Assembly (NCBI RefSeq): GCF_003061515.1 | Contig: NZ_CP028924.1 | Coordinates: 620,001-684,000 of the forward strand | Source of the DNA: Colwellia sp. Arc7-D | Lineage (GTDB): Bacteria > Pseudomonadota > Gammaproteobacteria > Enterobacterales > Alteromonadaceae | Reading direction: 5' to 3' | DNA length: 64,000 nucleotides | Shown: positions 8,692-18,390 of the stretch, piece after piece | How positions within the stretch are numbered: the first letter of the stretch is position 1 | Layout of the letters: every line of letters begins with the position of its first letter | Translations under genes and position numbers: made by a program | The notes under the pieces: generated by a model | Databases searched by the model: none | Seen by the model: the letters and a program-made list of their open reading frames with translations, nothing else | What the model was told of the DNA's origin: nothing

Positions 8692-11292
8692 ATGTCGTTT
8701 AGAATAAAAACAATGCTATTTATAGGTATTACAGAAGGCCTATTTCTAATGTTGTTGCTTTGGCAATCTTTAGCTTACCTTGAGCATTCAGGTGAAGAAG
8801 CCTTATATAGACGAGCCAGTGAGACCACTCATCTATTTAGCTTACTGGCGAAAAATGCTGTTATTTCATCAGACATTGCAGCGCTTGACGAAATCACACA
8901 ACAAATAGCTGAACTCGAAGATGTTCGTTATATTCGAGTATTAGACAGTGTGGGCATTCTTGCACAAGCAGGTGATACCAGTAGTTTAGAAAATGGATTT
9001 TTCGAAGATAGCCAAATTTATCAGGTAGATGACAATATATTTGATGCTCAGACATTGGTCGTTGAATCAGGAACTGAATTTGCCAAAGTACAAGTAGGCT
9101 TACCTGTTGATTCATTATTATTATTTATCACCAAAGCCCGCTATCGATTATTTAGTATTGCTTTAGCTGAGTTGATAATGGTTGGCCTGATTTCACTGGT
9201 ACTTAGCAGGTACTTAACCAAAGGTTTACTCGCATTACAAAAAGTCGCAATTGCTGTAACAAAAGGGGATATGACGTCTAGAGCGGATAATTTATCAAAA
9301 GATGAACTGGGTATTACAGCCAAAGCGTTCAATGTGATGCTAGATAAAATTAATGCCGATCAAAAAAAGCTCAATGAAAACGCAATTCATCTGACTCAAG
9401 CAAAGCAAGCTGCAGAGAAAGCATCTCAGACTAAATCTAGATTTTTATCACAAATGAGCCATGAGATACGCTCGCCGTTAAATGCCGTGCTTGGTGCGGT
9501 CAACCTGATATCAGAAAAAATTAAAGAGCCACCCGAACATATTCGTTTGTTAAAAACTGCGAAAACTAGCGGTACAGCTCTGCTAGATGTTGTTAATGAC
9601 ATACTCGATTTTTCTAAGATTGAAGCAGGCCATATGTCGCTAAGATATAGTGAGGTTGATCTCGTATCCTTGCTTGAAGATGTACTTAATTGTGCAGAAG
9701 CTAAAGTTGCTAATCGAGAGTTGACTATACTGGGTGATGTTTCACCAGAGTGCATTGGGCGAGTGGTTACAGATGCTACACGCTTACGCCAAATATTAAA
9801 TATATTAGTTGATAATGCATGTAATTTTACTCCTCAAGGTATTGTTTTGGTGACTATTCAACGAGTTCAGTTATCCAATGGTAAAGATACACTCCAAGTA
9901 AATGTAAAAGACTCAGGCATAGGTATTGAGAAAGAATACCTCATTAAAATATTTGAAGAATTTGAACAGGTTGACTCTTCTTTAGAGGCAAGTTTCAGCG
10001 GAACTGGTTTAGGGTTAAATATAGCGCAAGGGCTAATTTCTTTAATGGCTGGCTCAATTGATGTAAGCAGTGAAGTAAATAAAGGCAGTGATTTTTGTTT
10101 TACGCTGCCGGTAGAGTTTATTGCTGATGAAGCGTTAGAAATAGCAACATTTAACGGACCAATGATACTCGTTTCAGATAATAAAAGCTTACATATGGTT
10201 TTTGCTGACAAAATGCAAAAAATGGGTGTCGACTTTTTTGGCTTCGAAAATGTCGATATGTTACGCAAGCAAATAAGCCAGCCATTATTAATAAAAAGTG
10301 CTGTTTGGTTGATAGAAGATAAAGTGATAGTCAACGACAGTAATAATTTTTGGTTACAGTCTCTTGATATCAATATTAACTGTATTAGTAGCTTAGATGT
10401 GACGTTATCCAATTCGTATGCAAGCTTTAATCGTATAAATAAACCACTTTTCTTTCATGATATCTGCTCTTTGAGTTGTAAGGACAAAACTCAGTCATTG
10501 AAAAAATCAGAGTTACCGCAGAATTTACATGACAAGAAAAGTATTTTACTCGTTGATGATATCGAAGCTAATCGATTTATTGCCGGCGAAACACTAAAGG
10601 GTCGTGGTTTTCACGTTGTATTTGCCTGTGATGGTATTGAAGCGCTTGAGATACTAGAAACACAAGTTTTTGATGTCATTCTCATGGATATTCGTATGCC
10701 AAGGATGAATGGGATTGTCGCGGTAGAGCATTTAAAAGCTAGCGGAGGCATTAATCAATATACACCGGTTGTTGCAATGACAGCCAACGTAGAAAAGTCC
10801 GAAATAGCACGATGTAAAGCTGCTGGCATGGAAGAATTCGTTGGTAAACCCTTTGATACTCAAGTGTTAGTCGACAGCATTAATCGTTGTATCTATAGCA
10901 CACAGTTCAAAGTGAGTCATAAAGTGAATGTCGAGTTAAATAAAGACGATGTATTGTCGAAAATTATACTTAAACGCTTGGCGGAAGACACGTCAAAAGA
11001 AACGGTATTAACCTTGATTAACTTATTCATTACCGATATCGAAGAGCGTTCCCAGCTAATTAGCATAGCCCTTAAGCATACTGATATTGAAGGACTTGGT
11101 GACCATGCACATGCACTAAAAAGCTCTGCGGGTTCACTAGGTGCAGTAACTATGCACACACTTTGTAAAAATTTAGAGCAAGCCAGTGTAGAAAAAGACT
11201 TTGCTAAAGCTGAAGTTATTTGTAATGAACTGAAATCGATTACTGAGTTGACTATCAACACGTATAACGACTTCAGTGCAACGTATGTATAA
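8692..11292 (+). CDS. membrane tripartite hybrid histidine kinase (HAMP, HisKA, REC, Hpt)
   Basis: An 866-residue inner-membrane sensor of the BarA/TorS layout. Membrane segments lie at about 8-28 and 150-175, with a periplasmic sensor domain of roughly 120 residues between them. HAMP follows (about 176-230), then HisKA with SHEIRSPLNAV and His257, and HATPase with N-box NILVDNACNFT and G-box GTGLGLN. A degenerate receiver-like segment (about 488-590) lacks a phospho-acceptor. A full receiver at 616-735 has Asp666 (LMDIRMPRMNG). A C-terminal Hpt domain has His807 (HALKSSAG). The phosphorelay therefore runs His257-Asp666-His807 to an unlinked regulator. The gene follows the PhnD-like protein by 31 bases and precedes the porin, so the likely input is the ligand-loaded binding protein. 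Confidence 0.93.
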   Translation: MSFRIKTMLFIGITEGLFLMLLLWQSLAYLEHSGEEALYRRASETTHLFSLLAKNAVISSDIAALDEITQQIAELEDVRYIRVLDSVGILAQAGDTSSLENGFFEDSQIYQVDDNIFDAQTLVVESGTEFAKVQVGLPVDSLLLFITKARYRLFSIALAELIMVGLISLVLSRYLTKGLLALQKVAIAVTKGDMTSRADNLSKDELGITAKAFNVMLDKINADQKKLNENAIHLTQAKQAAEKASQTKSRFLSQMSHEIRSPLNAVLGAVNLISEKIKEPPEHIRLLKTAKTSGTALLDVVNDILDFSKIEAGHMSLRYSEVDLVSLLEDVLNCAEAKVANRELTILGDVSPECIGRVVTDATRLRQILNILVDNACNFTPQGIVLVTIQRVQLSNGKDTLQVNVKDSGIGIEKEYLIKIFEEFEQVDSSLEASFSGTGLGLNIAQGLISLMAGSIDVSSEVNKGSDFCFTLPVEFIADEALEIATFNGPMILVSDNKSLHMVFADKMQKMGVDFFGFENVDMLRKQISQPLLIKSAVWLIEDKVIVNDSNNFWLQSLDININCISSLDVTLSNSYASFNRINKPLFFHDICSLSCKDKTQSLKKSELPQNLHDKKSILLVDDIEANRFIAGETLKGRGFHVVFACDGIEALEILETQVFDVILMDIRMPRMNGIVAVEHLKASGGINQYTPVVAMTANVEKSEIARCKAAGMEEFVGKPFDTQVLVDSINRCIYSTQFKVSHKVNVELNKDDVLSKIILKRLAEDTSKETVLTLINLFITDIEERSQLISIALKHTDIEGLGDHAHALKSSAGSLGAVTMHTLCKNLEQASVEKDFAKAEVICNELKSITELTINTYNDFSATYV

Positions 11293-11354
11293 CCCCTCAT
11301 TAATCATTATGTAGAAATAGATTGTTAATGTTCAAAAAATTATTTGGAGAAATC

Positions 11355-12668
11355 ATGAGAAAATCATTAGTTTTAAGTTTAAGTATGCTTTTCGCTGCGC
11401 AGGTTAGCGCTCAATCTGAGCTGGCAATGTTATTAGGGGTTTTAAAAGATAATGGCACAATTACGGTCGATCAATACAAACGATTAATGGCTGAACATCA
11501 AGGCGAAAAGGTAGAAACTCAAAAACTATCTAAGATAAAGCAGCCTATTGCTAACGAAGCTCAGGTGGTGGTCAAAAATGGTATAAAAGTAAAAAGTGCC
11601 GACAAGCAATTCTCTGCTCATATTGGTGGGCGTGTTGAAGCCCATGCTGCTTGGTATAAAAGTGATGATTTTGACTTAGGCGATGGTACCGCTATTCGTC
11701 GTGCAAGGTTATTTATAAAAGGTACCCTCTATAATGACTGGCAGTATAAATTAGATTACGACTTTGTTGCAGGAGGAACTAAAGGGATAAAAGATGCATT
11801 TTTGGCATATAAAGTTAACGATTCAGTTCAGTTAATTACGGGTAACTATAAAGTGCCTTTCTCGTTGGAGTTTCAGGCGAGTTCTCATGCTAACACTTTT
11901 ATCGAGCGTTCACTCGCTTTTGGACTTTCACCAGGCAGGCATCTAGGCGCTGGTATAAATATGTTTAAAGATAACTGGTCGCTACAAGCCGGTATATTCG
12001 GTAATAAAATACACCAAAGTAATGCTGGCCAAGATGAAGAGACATTAATTGCAGGAAGGTTAGTGTGGCTTCCCGTTAAAAATGATGATTATTTTGTGCA
12101 CTTAGGTGTAGCTGGCTTGCACTCTAATAATGGCGATAATATTTCGTTAAGACTTAAATCAAATCCAGAAAGTTATGTAGCTAGCACTCAATTAGTCGAT
12201 ACGGGTGCGATCTCAGACGTTGACGATTACTCGCAAATAGGGTTCGAGGCCGCTGTTAACTATCAGCGACTGAATGTTCAGAGTGAATATATAAAAAGCT
12301 CGGTAAATACAGGGTTAGAAAGTTTAGATTTTAATAGTTGGTATATTCAATCAAGTTTATTTTTAACTAATGATCGCCGAGTTTACAAAAAAGGTAAGTT
12401 CGGTATTGTGAAACCGCAAAGCATTCTCGGGCAAGACGGTACTGGAGCTTGGGAACTTGCTATGCGCTACAGTGAAATAGATCTAAATGCCGTAGATGTT
12501 ATTGGGGGCATTGAAAGAAACATGACGTTAGCATTGAATGTATATGCGACACCAGAAATACGCTTTACGGCAGAGTATTTAAAAGTGCTAGAGGTGAGTA
12601 AAAATAATCCAACTACTGATAATGCAAGTTTGGATCTTGGTCAAGTTAGGATGGAGTGGGTGTTTTAA
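11355..12668 (+). CDS. OprO/OprP-type outer-membrane porin
   Basis: A 437-residue outer-membrane beta-barrel of the phosphate-selective porin O/P family. The signal peptide is MRKSLVLSLSMLFAAQVSA. A short helical stretch with DNGTITVDQYKRLMAEH follows, as is usual for the family, and then an alternating strand pattern with GGRVEAHAAWY and RRARLFIKGTLYNDWQYKLD. The chain ends in phenylalanine (MEWVF), the usual signal for barrel insertion. The ATG at 11355 has GGAG five to six bases upstream and is better than an earlier in-frame ATG at 11322. It lies 62 bases after the kinase gene and is probably in the same operon. It would let the anion recognised by the upstream binding protein cross the outer membrane. 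The specificity is inferred from family and context. Confidence 0.88.
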   Translation: MRKSLVLSLSMLFAAQVSAQSELAMLLGVLKDNGTITVDQYKRLMAEHQGEKVETQKLSKIKQPIANEAQVVVKNGIKVKSADKQFSAHIGGRVEAHAAWYKSDDFDLGDGTAIRRARLFIKGTLYNDWQYKLDYDFVAGGTKGIKDAFLAYKVNDSVQLITGNYKVPFSLEFQASSHANTFIERSLAFGLSPGRHLGAGINMFKDNWSLQAGIFGNKIHQSNAGQDEETLIAGRLVWLPVKNDDYFVHLGVAGLHSNNGDNISLRLKSNPESYVASTQLVDTGAISDVDDYSQIGFEAAVNYQRLNVQSEYIKSSVNTGLESLDFNSWYIQSSLFLTNDRRVYKKGKFGIVKPQSILGQDGTGAWELAMRYSEIDLNAVDVIGGIERNMTLALNVYATPEIRFTAEYLKVLEVSKNNPTTDNASLDLGQVRMEWVF

Positions 12669-12835
12669 GTCACTTGAAAGTAGTGTCAAATCCTCAGACG
12701 GGTGGTTATACCTTGTTATTAAATTGCGCAATTAATCACTCGTCTAATATTTTATATCCTAGCTATGTAGATTACGGATCTGATAGTAAAATTAGTAATT
12801 ATCTCCAATTAATAATTTTTACTAACTTATTTGTA

Positions 12836-13222
12836 CTAGGTTTTTTCTTTATTTTTTATATGGAGTAACTGAGTAATAGCTTGCAATACTTCGGTGGACC
12901 CATTACCAAAAATCAACTGCTGTGGATCAACTTTATGATGCGCTGCTAATTTAATTTTAAATTGATCAAAGGATTCATCGGCATAACGATTGCCATATAA
13001 TTCGATAGCCTGTTTAGCCGCTAATAATGCTTTAGGAGACATGCCAAATGAATTTTCATTAAAATGTAGCATAAGCTTAGCGGCGTTTTGACGAAAAGGT
13101 AATATAGGATGGCTGTTAACAAAGGCGAACTGAGAATTGGTAGCCAAGCCTACCCAAGCAGCGCCTAAACCCAATTGTTGAATGAATTTTCTTCTCGAAG
13201 TATGAATGGCTAAGTCGTTCAT
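12836..13222 (-). pseudogene. truncated Tat-exported HisC-like aminotransferase
   Basis: The first 128 residues of a class I/II aminotransferase of the histidinol-phosphate type. A twin-arginine signal (SRRKFIQQLG) is followed by family motifs LHFNENSFGMSPKAL, ELYGNRYAD and LIFGNGSTEVLQAITQLL. The family is normally about 360-400 residues, so the large PLP-binding part, including the lysine, is absent. The similarity ends at ITQLL and a tail IKNKEKT leads to a stop in very AT-rich DNA. No further aminotransferase sequence appears in the 170 bases up to the porin gene. The start keeps an AAGGA ribosome binding site. I take it as a remnant left by a deletion; a peptide could still be made and exported, but without PLP chemistry. 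Confidence 0.75.
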
Positions 13223-13945
13223 TATTTATTTCCTTATTTTTAATTACACTACTCTTTTTGGATATGCAGTTCAAATATCGAGCAACGCATTGTGTCTGTT
13301 AATAGGGCTGCTTTAACTCGACAAATAAGTTTAAAGTTCTGGTTCTTGATCAAGAGTGTGTTTTCATAGCATTTTGCTTAATAACCTATACTACCCTTAA
13401 CTCCGTCAGTAGGGTTTTATTTTACAGCCATTGGATCGCTAACTGTTTATTTGTTTCGGCTTAACGGCAAACTCAATTACCGGAGCTTAGCACCATCTAA
13501 TTTTTTGGGTGATCCTAAATGCTTACACAAAGGGTTGAAGTCAACATGCCTGTTCAGCGCTTGTTTGTCGATTTACTGGATAAAACTCATACCTAACGCT
13601 ATCAAATCCTGACTTTCTCATCCATTAACCTGTTCCAATAGTCAGTTCAATGACACTGCTCGCAACAAAATCAGGCCCTGTTGAATAGATCAGGTATACG
13701 GTTTACTCTTCTTATACACTTATCTTAAAAGTATGAATAAAACAAAATTAGAACATCATGTATAAATGATAGGAGATACTGCTACTTCTTTAATTAGAAA
13801 CAGTGTTCAAGGGAAAGGAAAGGGTCAAACTATAAACAAAATATTATGGAAATCATGCTGTTAAATAAAATTGATAGCGTGTAGAAATAGTCCGTATCCA
13901 TTAGTCTAGTAAGTTTCTTTAACCATGTAAAAAAAGGAAAATATT
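13223..13945. other. gene-poor stretch upstream of the DUF4198 gene
   Basis: About 720 bases with no supported gene. Only short open frames occur, such as one of 25 codons near 13520-13595 (MLTQRVEVNMPVQRLF), which I cannot place. It could be decayed coding DNA. Confidence 0.4.
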
Positions 13946-14785
13946 ATGGAAAGCAAATTGATATCAAGTCAATTATTGAAAAAGAAAACATCATTAGCAA
14001 AAACGATAAAAAAATTATTTCTACTCGTTAATGTTTTAGTTGTTATGCCTGCAATGGCTCACCAAACATTTATGCTACCCAATCAATTTAATTGGAAAGA
14101 GGGTGATCAAATAGATGTAGCCCTTTCAAGCTCATTATCATTTCCTGATTTTGGTAGTGGTTTTACAGTAGACCGAATAGAAGTTTCACATACCTTTATC
14201 AATGGTGTTGAGATTGCATCAGTAAAATATCGAAAAGAGAAATCAGCACTTCACGCATTGTTTACTGCAAGTAATAAAGGGACTGCGGTACTCGCTATTA
14301 GCAGTAAGAAAAGGCATGGCGAAATAGCACCTAAAAATGTGGATACTTACTTTGAAGAAATAGAAGCTAATGAAGAGACAATTGATGCCTTTCATAAAGC
14401 ATCTGAAGGTAAACCAATGCAAAGAAGTTACAGTAAGCACGTTAAAACGCTGATGTGTGTAGACAAATGTTCTATTCATGATAAACCCAGTAGTCAGCCT
14501 GCAGGTTTAGTCTTAGAGTTTGTTCCAATAGAAAATAAGCCCAATCAATTTTTTTTACTGAGAAATGGTAAGCCGTTAGCAAACCATAAAGTGACCCAGG
14601 CTTTAACTAATAAAAAAACATATTTTAAGAAAACCAATGCAGAAGGTGTTTTTATGATTGAACCTGAACTGAGTGGCACTTTGATGTTGGGATCTGTAGT
14701 TATAACGATTCCAGAAGAAGTCATGGGAACCTATCATAGTGATTATACTACTTTGACAATAAACCTTAGTCCTAGTCAGAAATAA
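13946..14785 (+). CDS. DUF4198 periplasmic protein
   Basis: A 279-residue exported protein. After a long basic N-terminus there is a hydrophobic segment (LFLLVNVLVVMPAMA) and a likely signal peptidase site at AMA-HQ. The mature chain begins HQTFMLPNQFNW, the usual opening of DUF4198 proteins, whose first histidine may bind metal. Family members have been linked to uptake of nickel or other metals and some sit beside TonB receptors; none is nearby here. There are two cysteines in LMCVDKCS at about residues 170-175, which could form a disulfide. The ribosome binding site AAGGA lies about seven bases before the ATG. It stands alone in the accessory stretch, so the neighbours say little about its job. 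Confidence 0.75.
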   Translation: MESKLISSQLLKKKTSLAKTIKKLFLLVNVLVVMPAMAHQTFMLPNQFNWKEGDQIDVALSSSLSFPDFGSGFTVDRIEVSHTFINGVEIASVKYRKEKSALHALFTASNKGTAVLAISSKKRHGEIAPKNVDTYFEEIEANEETIDAFHKASEGKPMQRSYSKHVKTLMCVDKCSIHDKPSSQPAGLVLEFVPIENKPNQFFLLRNGKPLANHKVTQALTNKKTYFKKTNAEGVFMIEPELSGTLMLGSVVITIPEEVMGTYHSDYTTLTINLSPSQK

Positions 14786-15614
14786 ATATTGATCTTATTA
14801 AGCCATAATGTTGATAAAAGGATTTGGCAATGGTGGCTTTTTTGAAACAGTTTCCAGGGTGTTGCGGGTAAGCCATTCTGGCCTGTGAGTTATAGTATCG
14901 ACGATATCAGTATTACTTTTAATTAATAAAAATCATTGCCCAGAACTACTAGGAAGTGTCTAGTAAACTAATGGCAATTCAATAAGCTTATCTGCTTTAA
15001 TTAAACAGATAAGCTTTGATAATGGAATTTAATTAAATTATTGAGGTGTTAAATTAAAAAAGAACAAATAGAAGGTATACGTATATTAAGCGACAATTAA
15101 CTTGAACAGTTACATAGGGCAGAACTTTATTATTCAGCTTTAGCGATAGTAACCGAACAAATAAAAGGCCTTCTAAAGCAGTCTAATAGGTTAAATACAT
15201 TGACTCGTTACTTTACTGTCGCAGAATGCATGTGCAAATATTACTAGAACGTTTCACGCAGTGGAGGTGATTTTCAGGTTATCGCAGTCGAAGCCCTGAA
15301 AAATTGCTCTCACTGGAAGTTATCGAAGAAAATAGCTACGCCCAGTAACTGCACATTTGATACGGTCACTTTGTAAATGGGGTAAGACTACATTGAAGAA
15401 GTTACAAGTAACTAAATCAATACTTCAGCCCCTAGCCAATTGCGGACATTAAGTTTCTGTGAACCCACGATCAAACCCTAGACAATTTTAACCAAAAATA
15501 CTACATATTTGATGTGCTGATGTAAGCTCACATAACCGACATTAGTTTTTCAATGATTCATGGTTATAAGCCTGAAGCAAACATTAAGAAACTAAACTTG
15601 GCTGAAATACAAGT

Positions 15615-15657
15615 AAATGACTTAACCTAATAAATTGCTTAAGGTTTAGTCATTTTT
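15615..15657. terminator. hairpin with short T-run
   Basis: Arms AAATGACTTAACC and GGTTTAGTCATTT pair with one mismatch around a 14-base loop, and a short run of T follows on the plus strand. It looks like the terminator of a rightward transcript whose gene has decayed. Confidence 0.5.
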
Positions 15658-15686
15658 GTTTAAGATCTAGTTTACTTCTGATAATA

Positions 15687-15715
15687 AAAAGCACCTGAAT
15701 ATTACAGGTGCTTTT
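15687..15715 (-). terminator. terminator of the PEP-CTERM gene
   Basis: A perfect 11-base stem, AAAAGCACCTG and CAGGTGCTTTT, with a 7-base loop. Read leftwards it ends in TTTTTATTATC. It lies 23 bases after the stop of the PEP-CTERM protein gene. Confidence 0.85.
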
Positions 15716-15737
15716 CAAATTTAACTAGATGAATAAA

Positions 15738-16457
15738 TTATTGTTTTTTAAATCGTCTAATAGATAACCCCATAATTCCTAGTGCAAAAATAGCTAAAGA
15801 TTGCGGCTCAGGTACATTCACTACACGAACAAGGGCTACACCTCGGGAATATGCCGTGTCGGTATTTAGATCGATTATATCATTTGACATTTCTGCAAGG
15901 CTTCCTAAGTCTTGATATCCACTACCGTCGTTGAATTGCAAGTCATCGTATACCCGTGCTACTTTATATTGACCATCATTATCGTTATCACTCCCGAAAT
16001 AAGCTGCCGACATTTGTAGACAGTCAGCAGCGCCACACGTTCCCTCATTAGGCCATGCTTCAGCAGTATCAGCAAATAGACTTACAAATTTAAGTTCACG
16101 GTCATTTATCCAATCTTCGATCGCAATCCCATCTGTTGGACCATCGTAGGTTTGCGACAAGTTTTCTTCATTAGTCCAGATGAATTTACCATAGGACAGA
16201 TCAAATGCATTAAACAAGTCAGCCATTTGGCTGTTGGTGGCCAATTGCCAATCCTCACCACTAAATGCAGATAAAGCTTCATTGATAGACATCCCCGTTG
16301 TCTGATTCCACTGAAGCCACTCTACGACACCATTAGATACTATTTTAGTATCTGTATCTAAAGTATAACCGTTATGGGTTATTAGAGTTGCGTTTGCAAA
16401 ACCGCAAACAGAAAACATCAAACCTGCTACAGCAGTCTGTAAAAATTTTAATTTCAT
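15738..16457 (-). CDS. PEP-CTERM sorting-domain protein
   Basis: A 239-residue exported protein. The start is the ATG at 16457 (MKLKFLQTAVAGL) with AAGGA seven bases upstream, followed by a signal peptide cut near GFANA. The C-terminus has the exosortase signal VPEPQ, a hydrophobic segment (SLAIFALGIMGLS) and the basic tail RRFKKQ. The middle part (residues 30-210) has GYTLDTDTKIVSNGVVEWLQW and SGEDWQLATNSQMADLFNAF, a pattern common in PEP-CTERM proteins of marine gammaproteobacteria; its function is unknown. An exosortase must be encoded elsewhere if the signal is used. The protein is expected to be cut and held at, or released from, the cell surface together with exopolysaccharide. Confidence 0.85.
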   Translation of the reverse strand: MKLKFLQTAVAGLMFSVCGFANATLITHNGYTLDTDTKIVSNGVVEWLQWNQTTGMSINEALSAFSGEDWQLATNSQMADLFNAFDLSYGKFIWTNEENLSQTYDGPTDGIAIEDWINDRELKFVSLFADTAEAWPNEGTCGAADCLQMSAAYFGSDNDNDGQYKVARVYDDLQFNDGSGYQDLGSLAEMSNDIIDLNTDTAYSRGVALVRVVNVPEPQSLAIFALGIMGLSIRRFKKQ

Positions 16458-16978
16458 GAAAGTTTCCTTGTAAATCCTTTTCCGTATTTTTGGATTGGTT
16501 GTGTAAAAGTTATTATTAATCATTGAACTACGTCCATAAATACAATTACCGTGCCAAAAAAATATTTATAATAAAATCAGTTCGTTAGATTTATTGTGGA
16601 GGAGTGTTAAAGCATACTGTAAAATAAATCGACACATAGCAGTTAAAAAACAACCTTTATGTTCATTTTTATTGTCTATAGAACGTTTAATGCAGGACTT
16701 ACCAATTAGCTTAATGCCTGCTTTGTCGCTTGAGTTAGATAAGCACAGTCTAATGTCCGTTTTCGTACCTTTGCCGTCGTTAGGTATTAATTGAGCCTTA
16801 GGGCAACTGCTAGCCATAAGCAGTCATTAGCTTTTGAGTTACTAATGACAGTTTTGAGCCTAAAGCCGACCTAATTTAGACATGTATTTATCAAAGCAAA
16901 TAGTTCACTTTACCACCAACAAAACCTTTTAAGCTTATCGGAAACCTAGCTTGAAAGTTAGCGGTTATGCACTTGATA
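16458..16978. other. intergenic stretch with repeat copy A
   Basis: About 520 bases with no supported gene. It contains the most diverged copy of the dispersed intergenic repeat (16736-16773). The following bases to about 16885 include GAGCCTAAAGCCGACCTAATTTAGAC, written here only as a landmark for similarity to the stretch downstream of copy B. Confidence 0.45.
16736..16773 (+). repeat. dispersed intergenic repeat, copy A
   Basis: This 38-base segment starts TAGATAAGC and ends TTCGTACCTTTG. It matches copy B without gaps at 30 of 38 positions by hand count. Confidence 0.6.
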
Positions 16979-18390
16979 TTAAAAGTCAGAACAGTCATCA
17001 AGACAAGTCACTGGTTTTGGTAATCTAATTGTACAATCTTCAAAATCTTTACATGAAAAAGATGGTGTTAATCCAAAATTATGTCGAGTTTCTGTTGGCC
17101 AGTTAAGAGACTTTGCTGTGTTGAAATGGAAAGTTGTTAATGGTATCTCTCCTTCAGCTTTTGCATTAACCAGCCTTTGGGCAGATACAAAAATATTAAT
17201 TTCATGGTCTCCAGCAGTTAACTCAAAAATTTCTTTAATAAAAAATAATGAGTCTCTTCTTTCCCCAAAGGACATAAATGCTTCATATGAACCATCAAAT
17301 ACCACACTAACGTCAAACTTAATATTTAAACCTTCCTTAATTCCATCCTCATTATCATCAATCATAGTTATAGTAGCCTGATGCTGATGAACGGTGATTA
17401 ATGGCCTTTCAAATACTTCAAAAGAATATGATTTAGTTTCACCAATGTACGGAATTTCCTGAAGCCTCCCCAGGAATATTCATCGTCAGCCATTATAACT
17501 ACATTAACTAACCTCAACTTTCCTGATTGGTGTTTCTTTGCAATATCTTTACCTTTAAATTCAACAATGACTGCGGTATGTGAGCTATCAATAATAGTTT
17601 TTTCAAAAGCAATTATATTTGACTCTCTAGCCTGAGATAAATGTTTTTTATTATTAATGACAAAGCTTGTGTTTGTAATGATGTCACCTATGCCGTTGTA
17701 CTGTTTATTTCCTAAGCGTACCCATACTCTGTATTTTTCGTTATTTCCAATGTTTGCTTTAAAGGGAAGAGTAACCCTAAGTGAGTTCGCTAAACCATTG
17801 TCATCTGAATCAATCAACGACTCTATAATCTCACCCGTAAACTTGATTTCAGGGTTAGGTATAATGTAAATGTCTTTACGTCCTATATGGCTAACTTTCC
17901 TTCCTTCCATGTTTAAGGATCGTGCCTCAATAACAATTTGATATTTTCCCTTTTCATCTAGCTGGATACTCTTTACAAAATTTCTGCTATATATCGTTTC
18001 ATCTCCCTCAGTATCACTTTTTGTTGAACTCTGCTCTTTCATTGAATAATCTGAAATAAATTTATTATTCTTATAAATAGATAATGTTACTTGCCAATTC
18101 AATTGACTTACTTTTTCCCTTTTCTTAATTTGATAACGGATAGTTCCTGATTTTCCGGCTTTTATTGGCTCTGGCGTTTCAATAAAAAAATATAGCCTTT
18201 CCCCTTCAATTATTTTTGACACTTGATTAATATATTGCTCTCTCGCTTTTTCGAAAGCACTTTTTTTGTCTTTTTGTACTTCTTCTGATAGAGATAACGC
18301 TGAAAATAAAGTTAATATAAAAAAGATAAGGGTTGTGATTGAAGTATTACGAAAAAAACATTTTTGATACAGATGCGCTTTATATTTCAT
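16979..18390 (-). pseudogene. exported protein with tandem Asp-rich beta domains, split by a frameshift
   Basis: Two leftward open frames belong to one gene. The first (18390 to 17398, 330 codons) starts MKYKAHLYQK with a signal peptide near residues 16-36. The second (to 16979) continues it in another frame. In the overlap the second frame reads IGETKSYSFEVFERPLITVH directly up to MIDDNEDGIKEGL, which is natural protein, while the first frame degrades to LVKLNHILLKYLKGH and stops. A single lost base between about 17400 and 17488 explains this. The protein has repeated modules with an Asp-rich loop: DSDDNGLANSLRVTLPF near residue 200 and DDNEDGIKEGLNIKFDV in the second part. Such loops often bind calcium in surface beta domains. 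I do not recognise a named family. A sequencing error could also give the split. Confidence 0.65.

Larger units (their letters stand above)
14786..15737. other. intergenic stretch with decayed coding fragments
   Basis: About 950 bases without an intact gene. Two pieces look like former protein. The frame 14852-14926 reads FQGVAGKPFWPVSYSIDD and on to a stop; upstream it would need a frameshift to continue. The frame 15056-15247 reads as helical protein (for example ELYYSALAIVTEQIKGLLK) but is broken by an in-frame TAA. I cannot assign either to a family. The right end holds two hairpins that are listed separately. Confidence 0.4.

Noticed and set aside
9867..10412. Long antisense open frame inside the membrane kinase gene
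   Set aside because: It lies opposite well-conserved kinase domains, has no ribosome binding site, and its product looks like a reverse image of the kinase codons.
14852..14926. Small gene reading FQGVAGKPFW
   Set aside because: It has no start codon or ribosome binding site and is closed upstream by a stop; it is reported only as a decayed fragment.
17398..17490. Programmed -1 frameshift joining the two halves of the exported protein
   Set aside because: No slippery heptamer lies in the overlap. A lost base is simpler.
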